NCBI GenBank assembly: GCA_030430205.1
Contig: JAUIGE010000044.1
Coordinates: 1-49,563, forward strand
Source: Bacteroidia bacterium
Lineage (GTDB): Bacteria; Bacteroidota; Bacteroidia; J057
Direction of reading: 5' to 3'
Length of the DNA: 49,563 nucleotides
The notes beneath the pieces are model-generated. The model saw only the letters and a list, made by a program, of their open reading frames with translations, ran no database searches and had not been told where the DNA came from. Within the stretch, counting starts at the first letter, position 1; every line of letters begins with the position of its first letter. Below are positions 37,107 through 44,776 of this stretch, piece after piece. A program made the position numbers and the translations under genes.

Positions 37107-37283
37107 GCAGTGGGCAGTGGGCAGTGGGCAGTGGGAAGTTTGCAGTGGGCAGTGGGCAGTGTGGTTCTTGACTGCATACTGCAAACTGTAAACTGCAAAC
37201 TGTAAACTGCAAACTGTAAACTGCAAACTGCAAACTGTAAACTGCAAACTGCAAACTGCAAACTGTAAACTGCAAACTGATAA
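37107..37283 (+). repeat. Heptamer repeat element 2 (GCAGTGG arm / CTGCAAA arm)
   Basis: Left arm 37107-37162 in perfect 7-base register: four GCAGTGG, one GAAGTTT (the unit of element 1), two GCAGTGG, one GCAGTGT. Core GGTTCTTGACTGCATACTGC at 37163-37182. Right arm 37172-37283: sixteen units alternating CTGCAAA and CTGTAAA. GCAGT of each left unit can pair with ACTGC or ACTGT of a right unit, giving 5-bp helices separated by 2-by-2 internal loops. Long open frames across the array on the minus strand are repeat artefacts. Confidence 0.8.
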
Positions 37284-37302
37284 ACTATTAATGCATAAGG
37301 AC

Positions 37303-38796
37303 ATGGGAAAAAACAGACTATTTCTCCTGACGATTTTGTTATTCGGCTTGGGCTGGGACAGCGCCAGCGCCCAGGATACCCTGGAGGTGAGTAGCAATCA
37401 AAACGGATGGGTGCAGTACCATACCAAAACAGACAGCAATGCGCATGTTTTCACCCTGTATGGGGATGGAACCTTTGGCCAGCAGTATGATCCTGGCCAT
37501 AAATTCCCGCCACAGGCGGGGGGCTATATCACCGAAAGTTATTTCGTCAAAGCCTATGATACCAATTTGCCGCCGCCAAAGCGGGTCTTCACCGGAAGTG
37601 TAGGCTCTGGCAGCAGCCAAAGCAATCCCGTCATCAAGATGAGTGGACAGGCTGATCTCTACAGCAGCTGGGCCACAGCCTACGGCTATGAAAATTTCTT
37701 CATCATCGCTTTTAGCAATACAGACAGCAGCTCAGCTGTAAATGGCTGTATAGAATTGTATTACAATTCCAATGAAATCAGCCCCGATACCTCTGACATC
37801 CTGGTGTATAATAGCTGGGTGAAAAACAGGAACCTGATCCTGGATTCGGTGGGTAGTTTCAATCGAAAACTCAGCTGGGAGTTTACAGGACTTGACAAAG
37901 ACGAAGTTCGCTATGTATATGTGCCCGCTACCGTCCTTATCAGACCCGGAAAATCCCTCAGCCTGCGCACCACCTACAAGGTGAATTGTACGGGTAGCGG
38001 GAGCAGCCAAAACAGCTCCTTTCTCTCGCGGAGATTTCCGCATGACCCCAATTTTAAAATCGTCAACAGAAGTTGCCTCAAGCCCCATATGCCAGAGGAA
38101 AGCCTGGAATACACCATCGGTTTTTTCAATGATGGAAATGATTTTGCCCACCATGTATTCCTGATGGATACCCTCCCTCCTTTGCTGGATCCTAACAGTT
38201 TTGCCCTGCTGGACTATGAGTTCCAGCCCAACTGGAATCTTATCGGACACAAGCTCCAGCTCGATTTTATGGGGATTTTTCTCCCGGGAACCCATCAGAC
38301 CATTCCCGAAATGTATTCCTATGAAGATGCTTTTTCCTATGTCAAATTTAAGATTTGTACACAGCCTTTTCTCCCCAACCAAACGACAATTCTCAATACC
38401 GCAGCTATTACCTTTGATACACAGCCTGCTTTTATCACAGCGCCAGCGGTGGTCAGTACCTGGGATGAATGCACAGAATTTTTTCCCTGTAATACCGGCC
38501 TGCGCGGCAGCAGCCAGCCATTTTTCAGCCCTATGGAACCCGCCATCCTGATTTCTCCCAATCCTATAAGCGAAAAGCTCCTTTTGACCATTGATTTCCA
38601 TGCGGAGGTGGCTCCCGTTTTTGAATTGAATCTGCTGGATTTTTCGGGTAAAGTGCTGGAAAACTGGAAGCAAACGGCACCGCAGGGCGGCCTATACCAA
38701 AGGCATTTCTCCCTGCCAGAATTGCCCGCAGGCATGTACATCATGCAATTGAAATCAGCGCAGGGCTTGTACCATCAAAAATTTGTTAAGCTTTGA
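37303..38796 (+). CDS. Secreted protein with DUF7619-like domain and T9SS CTD (module B)
   Basis: 497 residues from ATG 37303 (MGKNRLFLLTILLFGLG, signal peptide ending SASAQ). The middle contains a bacterial Ig-like block with EYTIGFFNDGNDFAHHVFLM then DTLPPLLDPNSF, the DUF7619 (conserved repeat) signature of Bacteroidota surface proteins. The C-terminus ILISPNPISEKLLLTIDF ... LPAGMYIMQLKSAQGLY is a type A T9SS CTD. The TGA stop overlaps the TTG start of the following CHAT gene (TTGA at 38793-38796), matching the coupling in module A. It lies downstream of a candidate ECF promoter and the heptamer array. Confidence 0.87.
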   Translation: MGKNRLFLLTILLFGLGWDSASAQDTLEVSSNQNGWVQYHTKTDSNAHVFTLYGDGTFGQQYDPGHKFPPQAGGYITESYFVKAYDTNLPPPKRVFTGSVGSGSSQSNPVIKMSGQADLYSSWATAYGYENFFIIAFSNTDSSSAVNGCIELYYNSNEISPDTSDILVYNSWVKNRNLILDSVGSFNRKLSWEFTGLDKDEVRYVYVPATVLIRPGKSLSLRTTYKVNCTGSGSSQNSSFLSRRFPHDPNFKIVNRSCLKPHMPEESLEYTIGFFNDGNDFAHHVFLMDTLPPLLDPNSFALLDYEFQPNWNLIGHKLQLDFMGIFLPGTHQTIPEMYSYEDAFSYVKFKICTQPFLPNQTTILNTAAITFDTQPAFITAPAVVSTWDECTEFFPCNTGLRGSSQPFFSPMEPAILISPNPISEKLLLTIDFHAEVAPVFELNLLDFSGKVLENWKQTAPQGGLYQRHFSLPELPAGMYIMQLKSAQGLYHQKFVKL

Positions 38797-41585
38797 GGTG
38801 CGGTGGAAAAAAAGCTTTTGTAAACGGCCTTTTGGGGCTGTTGATGCTTTTTTTGCCATCAGGCAAACTCTTTTCCCAGCAGGCAGAGGACAGCCTGGAG
38901 GCTGCATTTTTGGAAAAATACAGAGGTATTTTTTACGAAGGCTATTATACAGAGGATTACGAATCCTCTATCAGCCAGCTACAGCAAGGCCTGGGCGAAG
39001 CGCCCAAAGACAAGCCTGCTATTCAGGCGAAGATCCGCTACTTCCTGGCTTTCAGCCAGGAGAAGACAGGCGATATCGTGGGCTCGCAGGCCCAGTATGA
39101 AGCTGCGGCGGCAGCCTTTGAAGCTGCCCATGACAGCAGCTGGCTGGGGCCTGTCTATGGCAACCTGGCCGCAGGCTATACCCAGCAGGGAGATTATGCA
39201 AAAGCCGTTTTGTACCTGAAAAAAGGCATTTCTCTCGCAAAAGAGCTGGCTGACAGCACCACCCTTTGGAAAAACCACAAGCTGCTGGGGCAGGCTTTTT
39301 TCTACCAGGGCGACTTGCAAAAGGCGCTCCAGCAGTTTGAGGAGGCGCGCCGCCTCTATGATCCGCAGGATGGCACCTTTGCCTTTTTTGAGGCAAAGCT
39401 TGCCCTGGCAAAAGACCTATTGCCGGAGGCAATAAGGGCTGCGGAGACTTCTCTCCGCCAGGCAGGGCAGGACAAAGCTGCGGCAGCAGAGGCAAAAAAA
39501 CTGCTCGGAGAAATTTACCTTCAGGCAGCTCAGCCGCTGAAAGCGCTCCAAAGCTTTGAATCCCTTTTGCCCTTTTACCAAAAAGCCCCCAACCAACGCG
39601 AACTCGGCAAATTGTACATCCTGATCGCCGCAGCTCAGCAGGAGCTTGCCCGATATGATGCAGCCCTGAAAAGCTACCAAAAGGCCTTAAAGACCTTTTT
39701 GCCATCCTTTCAGGAAAATGACCCTTCCCAAAACCCTGATCCCTCCTTTGTGAGCAGGGAGATCTGGCTGATGGAAATCATGCGGGGCAAAGGGCAGTGT
39801 TTTTTGAAAAAATTTGAAGAAAACCACCGCTTGTCAGATTTGCATCTGGCTGCATACCAGCTGGAAGATGCGGTGAGATGCATAGAAGAAATCAAATTGG
39901 CTTTTGACGAATCGGCCTCCATGATTTTGCTGGGGAGCTATACCCATGATTTTTATGAGGATCTCATCGAAGTGAAATACAGGCTCGCGGCCCTGGAAAA
40001 TAAGCCAGCCTTGCTGGAAGAGGCTTTCCTGATAGCTCAAAAGGCAAATGCCTTTGTGCTGCGCGAATATGTCAGTGAGCAGCAGGCGCTGCAGCTGGCA
40101 GGCGTATCTGCCGATACGATGGCTTTGCTCAGTCGCCATCGGGCGACGACCAACCGCCTCCTGCGTCAGCTGGAACAGGCTCCCTCTGGAAAGATTGATT
40201 CCCTGAATCAGCTTCTTTTCCAGGAAAAACAACAGCTTTTTTCCCTCAAAAAAAACCTGGAAAAAGCCTATCCGCTCTATGCTGCTTTGAGAAATGAGCT
40301 GGCCGTGGCTGGCCTAAACCAGCTTCAGCAGGTTCTGGATAGCAGCCAATTGCTGATCAAATATTTTGTAGGGAAAAAAAGGCTGTATATTTTTTCGATT
40401 GCTGAAGCGCATTTTCAGCTTGACACGCTTCCTATCTCCAGGGATTTTTTCCTGCAGCTCTATCGATATCGCCGGGCGATCAGCGAACTGGATTTTGTGC
40501 GGGATTCCGCGCAGGTGGCTGAGCAGCAGTATCTTCATGCTGCGCATGAATTGTATCGGCTTCTTTTGGAAAAGCCACTCACCTGGCCGGGTTCTCAGGG
40601 GATTCGAAGGCTGACCATCGTGGCAGATGATGTGCTGCACAGCATCCCTTTTCAGGCGCTCCAGCTCAGGCCGGGCACATCCTGGACGAAAGCCGAAAAT
40701 ATGCTGATTTCTCAGTATGCCGTCAGTTACAGCTATTTTTGCCATATGCTGTTGGATGAAACTTCAGCGGAAGAATCGCAGGGTTCTTTTGTCTCTTTTG
40801 GGCTGGAGTTTGACGATTTTACCCTGAAATACCTGCAGAGCCTCAGCAAAGATTCCATCAAAAACCAGCTTATCAAAGATAACCTCCGCTCAGGCAGTCT
40901 TTCCAAGCTGCCTTTTTCAGATGATGAAGCCCGGGCCCTTGCCCGGATGATGCGCGGCACCTCCTGGCTCAATGAGCAGGCCACCAAAGCCAATTTTGTT
41001 TCCCAAAGTCAAGAGGCCCGCCTGCTGCATCTGGCGACCCACTCTTTGCTCGACACCCAACATCCTTTACAGTCCGCCCTGATTTTTACCAAAACCCGGG
41101 ATAGCCTGGATAATCTCCTTCGACTCGATGAAGTTTACAGCATGAAACTGCAAGCTGATATGATCGTCCTCAGCGCCTGCAACACTGCCTGGGGGCAGCA
41201 GCAAAAAGGGGAAGGCATCAACAGCCTGGCGCGTGCTTTTCATTTCGCCGGTGTGCCCAGCGTGACGGCTACCCTCTGGAGCATCTCCGACCAGAGTTCC
41301 CAAAAACTGATGGAGCTGTATTACAGCTTTCTGAAAGCAGGAGACCCCAAAGACATTGCCCTGCAAAAAGCACAGCTGGAATACCTGAAAAATGACAAAT
41401 TGAGCAGCCCGGCTTTTCGCTTGCCGGTCTATTGGGCCGCCTGGGTGAGTATGGGGGAGAATGGGGCGGTATTTGAGGTGCCTCTTTCTTTTTGGGAAAA
41501 AAATAAGGTAGGCTTGATTTTAGGATTTTTGCTTATCCTAATTGCTTCCGGCCTACTTGCATGGAGGAGACACGCCACCCAATAA
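38793..41585 (+). CDS. CHAT-TPR protease-like protein, membrane anchored (module B)
   Basis: 930 residues from a TTG start overlapping the preceding stop; no ATG gives the signal peptide (FVNGLLGLLMLFLPSGKLFS, cleaved before QQAE). TPRs follow at about 60-300 (YGNLAAGYTQQGDYAKAVLY, HKLLGQAFFYQGDLQKALQQ). The CHAT domain runs over about 580-890 with the dyad His750 (LHLATHS) and Cys796 (LSACNTAWG), plus GEGINSLARAFHFAGVPSVT. A final transmembrane helix (VGLILGFLLILIASGLLAW) is followed by RRHATQ. Predicted periplasmic peptidase tethered to the inner membrane. The last 53 bases overlap the 3' end of the opposite CHAT gene. Confidence 0.9.
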   Translation: MRCGGKKAFVNGLLGLLMLFLPSGKLFSQQAEDSLEAAFLEKYRGIFYEGYYTEDYESSISQLQQGLGEAPKDKPAIQAKIRYFLAFSQEKTGDIVGSQAQYEAAAAAFEAAHDSSWLGPVYGNLAAGYTQQGDYAKAVLYLKKGISLAKELADSTTLWKNHKLLGQAFFYQGDLQKALQQFEEARRLYDPQDGTFAFFEAKLALAKDLLPEAIRAAETSLRQAGQDKAAAAEAKKLLGEIYLQAAQPLKALQSFESLLPFYQKAPNQRELGKLYILIAAAQQELARYDAALKSYQKALKTFLPSFQENDPSQNPDPSFVSREIWLMEIMRGKGQCFLKKFEENHRLSDLHLAAYQLEDAVRCIEEIKLAFDESASMILLGSYTHDFYEDLIEVKYRLAALENKPALLEEAFLIAQKANAFVLREYVSEQQALQLAGVSADTMALLSRHRATTNRLLRQLEQAPSGKIDSLNQLLFQEKQQLFSLKKNLEKAYPLYAALRNELAVAGLNQLQQVLDSSQLLIKYFVGKKRLYIFSIAEAHFQLDTLPISRDFFLQLYRYRRAISELDFVRDSAQVAEQQYLHAAHELYRLLLEKPLTWPGSQGIRRLTIVADDVLHSIPFQALQLRPGTSWTKAENMLISQYAVSYSYFCHMLLDETSAEESQGSFVSFGLEFDDFTLKYLQSLSKDSIKNQLIKDNLRSGSLSKLPFSDDEARALARMMRGTSWLNEQATKANFVSQSQEARLLHLATHSLLDTQHPLQSALIFTKTRDSLDNLLRLDEVYSMKLQADMIVLSACNTAWGQQQKGEGINSLARAFHFAGVPSVTATLWSISDQSSQKLMELYYSFLKAGDPKDIALQKAQLEYLKNDKLSSPAFRLPVYWAAWVSMGENGAVFEVPLSFWEKNKVGLILGFLLILIASGLLAWRRHATQ

Positions 41586-44577
41586 AACCCAAAATCACAA
41601 CCGCCAAAACGGCGATAGCCAGGAGGATACCATAATTATCCCCTCCCCAATCCACGGCCTCTCCATCGCCCATCAGCACAAATCCAGCCCAAAAATAGGG
41701 CATCGGGCGCTCACCATCAGCGATAAATGAAAGCTTGGCCTGCCGCAAGGCCTCGTCTTTTCCCATGCCGTCTTTGAGGTTTTTGTAGAAAAAATCCATC
41801 AATTTGGCTGTGCTCTGGTCGTCGGCCTGCCATAGGCTCATGACGATATTGGGGGAGCCCGCGTAGCGGAAGGCGCGGGCGAGGCTCATGATGCCTTCGC
41901 CTTGCTGGTATTTGCCGAAGCCTGTATGACAGGCGCTGAGGACGGTGAGCTCTGCCCGCAGGGGCAGGTTGTAGATTTCGTAGGTATAGAGAAAACGATC
42001 CTCGCCGGGCGAAAAAACCAGGCCTGACCGCAAGGGCATGCTGTCGTTGGTGAAGGCGTGCATCGCCAGGTGGAGGAAGCGATAGTTGCCCGCTTCTTTC
42101 AAAAAAGCCTGCTTGCTGGCTGCTGCTCCTGCCCATACCTCGCCTCCCAGCATTTTTTCTATCTGGCTTACCTCCTGTTCTGTTGCGGGCAATTTGCTGA
42201 ACTGAAAGTCACTTTCTCCGGAAAATCGCTGGAAAACTTCCCGCGAACTCGCCCAAACTTCTCCCTCATATTGAGGGGCAAAGGCAGCGAGCCTGCCCCT
42301 GGGCAGCTGTTGGACCAGGCTGTCAGATACCGGCAGCGAAGCAGAATAATTGTATTTGACGGCATAGGATTTCAAAACGAAAGCCATATCCTGGTAGCGG
42401 GAAGAGGTCTCGGAAAGAAGGGGAGCCGTCAATAAGGCCTCAAAAGGCAAATGCCCCAGGGCTTTATCAGGTATGATGGTGAGCTGCTTACTTTGGGGAA
42501 AAGCTGAAAGAGCAGGCTCCAGCAGTTTTTGGTAAAGGGGAAAAGCCAGGCTTTCGTATGCCTGGAGGTAGGCTGATTCGTAGCCTTCATTTTGCGCTCT
42601 TTGGCTATCGTGTAGAAAAGCGATAAACTGTCCCACCGATTGCTCATCGGCCTCACTCCAGCTAAGCTGGAATGCCTTGACTTCATTTGCCTCAATGGCA
42701 ATCAGATATAAAAAAGAGTCTACGAATGCATATTCGAGGATGAGGGCGTCTGTTGAACCGATTTCCGCCTGGACCCTGGCAAGGCTGGGTTTCTGCGCTT
42801 CAAAATTCAGCCATCGAAAAACAGGATAGTCTTTTTCAAGGGCAAATCGGAGAGAATCCCGTTGGTTGCGGATAGAAAAAGTCTTTTGCTTGAGTTTTTT
42901 CAGCTGGATTGTATCCCCTTCGTGCTCAAGGGTCAATTCATGCTGCAATTGCTGGTCATAAAAAGTGAAATCCAGGCTGAGGCTGCGCTCCAATTCCCGC
43001 AGGCTATCCGGTATACCTGCGAGTAATTCTGCCTGGCTTTTTTGCACAACCTCATGCAGCAGGCTGGCTTTGTTGTTTTCGATAAACCAAAAAACCTGTT
43101 CCAAATAAGCTTCTGTAGGGTTCGTTTCGTACAGAGAAAAAGCAAGAGAGAGTCCCAATTTTCCATATTCCTGCCCGTTTTGTGCTATTTTATTTTTGGA
43201 AGCATCATCATGCCGCTGGCGTTGTACATAATCGCTGAGTTCGCAAGCTTTGCGGTAGCATTGAAGCGCTTCTTTTTGCAGGGCAATGTTTTTAGGAGCA
43301 GCTGAGCTAGCTGCATATTTTTTAAGCAGTTTCGCCTTGCGGGTGAAGTAGAAAATCAACTTGGGCTTATTTTTAACTTTATCCCAGCCCTCTTCAGATT
43401 GTAGGATTAAAATCGCTTTATCCATTTCCCTGATTGCTTCCTCAAAATCCTCCCGCATTTCATATATCTCAGACATGCCTTCGTGGGGGAAAACCAATTC
43501 CATGGCTTGTGGGGCTACCTGCTCCCGGAAGGAAATCCCTTCTTTATAGGATTGCAGGGCAAGGTCGTATTGGTCGAGTGATTTATAACAGATTCCCAGA
43601 AAAGTATAGGTTTTAATGATGTCCTTGTGATGCATCGGCAGCAGCTCTTGCCGAATTTTGAGGGCCTTTTGGGTGTATTTTATAGCTTCTGAATGCTTCC
43701 CCTGGGCCTGCAGTATCCGTCCAATATTGTGATAACAATGTGCCACCCATGTATGCTTTTCTCCCCAGGTTTCCCGCTGCAATTTCAGGGACTTATTCAT
43801 GTAGTCCAGGCCGAGAGTATAGTTTTTTAGGTGATTGTGCATATTGCCAATATTCCCATATACATTGGCAATTGCCCCTTTATTGGGGATTTTTGCCTCG
43901 ACCAAAATATCCAGGGCCTGCTCAAAATAGCTCAGGGCGAGCTCGTATTCATCCTCATTAGAATAACAAAGACCTATATTCGTATAGGCATTGCTGACAA
44001 AGGAGTGATTTGCTTTTCCGAGACGTTTGAGGATCTCAATACCAATTTTACAGTGGGTGCGGCTTTCTTCAAATCTCCACAAATAAACATAAACGAGTCC
44101 GATGTTGATCTCTGCTCCCGCAACGCTTTCGCTGTTCTTATCAGGCTCAATTTTAATTTGTTTGCTAAACCAGTTGATCGCTTCGGGATAATTGGCTTGC
44201 CAGAGAGACAATAGCCCGAGGCCTGCATATAGATTTGTAAACAAGGGATCGGAACTGTTAAGTCGGCTCATGGCAACAAAAAGCGCTTTTTCATAGACCG
44301 CCTGTGCCTCCGACAACAGCCTTTTATCGCTAAGTGAGCTGCCTTTCTTCATCATTGTCTGAATGTAGCTATCCCAGTCTCCTACCTTTTCAAATGCTTT
44401 ACTAGCGGCATCCGAATAATAGATAATGCTGTCGTGTTGCATATACTTGAGATACGTACTGGTTTTACACAGGAAGTCATCAGCCTCATTGATCGTCATC
44501 TGTCCATGTACAAAAGCAAAGCAGCCCAGCAAAAAGCTAAGCAACAACATCGGTTTACTATGGAATATTCCCTTCAT
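41533..44577 (-). CDS. CHAT-TPR protease-like protein, membrane anchored (third copy)
   Basis: 1014 residues from ATG 44577 (MKGIFHSKPMLLLSFLLGCF, signal peptide ending VHGQ); the frame is open 27 bases further. At least six TPRs at about 95-380, several of the Tpr-12/NB-ARC-like style (AIANVYGNIGNMHNHLKNYT, WVAHCYHNIGRILQAQGKHS). CHAT domain with His840 (LHLAMHA) and Cys883 (LSACHTGFG), GEGIMSLARAFRYAGSPNIV. C-terminal transmembrane helix (ILLAIAVLAVVILGFIGW). Same topology as the other two but no coupled T9SS-CTD partner; the subtilase gene lies upstream on the same strand, separated by a heptamer array. Confidence 0.9.
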   Translation of the reverse strand: MKGIFHSKPMLLLSFLLGCFAFVHGQMTINEADDFLCKTSTYLKYMQHDSIIYYSDAASKAFEKVGDWDSYIQTMMKKGSSLSDKRLLSEAQAVYEKALFVAMSRLNSSDPLFTNLYAGLGLLSLWQANYPEAINWFSKQIKIEPDKNSESVAGAEINIGLVYVYLWRFEESRTHCKIGIEILKRLGKANHSFVSNAYTNIGLCYSNEDEYELALSYFEQALDILVEAKIPNKGAIANVYGNIGNMHNHLKNYTLGLDYMNKSLKLQRETWGEKHTWVAHCYHNIGRILQAQGKHSEAIKYTQKALKIRQELLPMHHKDIIKTYTFLGICYKSLDQYDLALQSYKEGISFREQVAPQAMELVFPHEGMSEIYEMREDFEEAIREMDKAILILQSEEGWDKVKNKPKLIFYFTRKAKLLKKYAASSAAPKNIALQKEALQCYRKACELSDYVQRQRHDDASKNKIAQNGQEYGKLGLSLAFSLYETNPTEAYLEQVFWFIENNKASLLHEVVQKSQAELLAGIPDSLRELERSLSLDFTFYDQQLQHELTLEHEGDTIQLKKLKQKTFSIRNQRDSLRFALEKDYPVFRWLNFEAQKPSLARVQAEIGSTDALILEYAFVDSFLYLIAIEANEVKAFQLSWSEADEQSVGQFIAFLHDSQRAQNEGYESAYLQAYESLAFPLYQKLLEPALSAFPQSKQLTIIPDKALGHLPFEALLTAPLLSETSSRYQDMAFVLKSYAVKYNYSASLPVSDSLVQQLPRGRLAAFAPQYEGEVWASSREVFQRFSGESDFQFSKLPATEQEVSQIEKMLGGEVWAGAAASKQAFLKEAGNYRFLHLAMHAFTNDSMPLRSGLVFSPGEDRFLYTYEIYNLPLRAELTVLSACHTGFGKYQQGEGIMSLARAFRYAGSPNIVMSLWQADDQSTAKLMDFFYKNLKDGMGKDEALRQAKLSFIADGERPMPYFWAGFVLMGDGEAVDWGGDNYGILLAIAVLAVVILGFIGWRVSSMQVGRKQLG

Positions 44578-44663
44578 TGTTATGCCGAAAAACGCAGGAG
44601 GCAAATTGCCCCCGGCGTTTTGTTCAATTTACCTTCAAATTACGGATTAATCAAAGATAATCC

Positions 44664-44776
44664 AGTATTCAGTATGCAGTATTCAGTATGCAGTATGCAG
44701 TATTCAGTATGCAGTCAGGAACCCCACTGCCCACTGCCCACTGCCCACTACCCACTGCCCACTACCCACTACTTAA
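44664..44776 (-). repeat. Heptamer repeat element 3 (inverted relative to element 2)
   Basis: Minus strand: arm of about six GTAGTGG/GCAGTGG units, core GGTTCCTGACTGCATACTG (44723-44705; one base different from element 2), then AATACTG/CATACTG units to 44664. The first array unit supplies the TAG stop of the subtilase gene. Confidence 0.75.

Noticed and set aside
36983-37397. Several minus-strand open frames of about 65-100 codons with repeats such as QFAVCSLQFTV
   Set aside because: They are translations of the 7-base array (21-base, 7-residue periodicity) and have no independent evidence.
22034-44577. CHAT-TPR plus sigma genes as a CRISPR type III-E (Craspase) locus
   Set aside because: No gRAMP/Cas7-11, no Cas1/Cas2, no repeat-spacer array, and the CHAT proteins have signal peptides and membrane anchors, unlike the cytosolic TPR-CHAT of type III-E.
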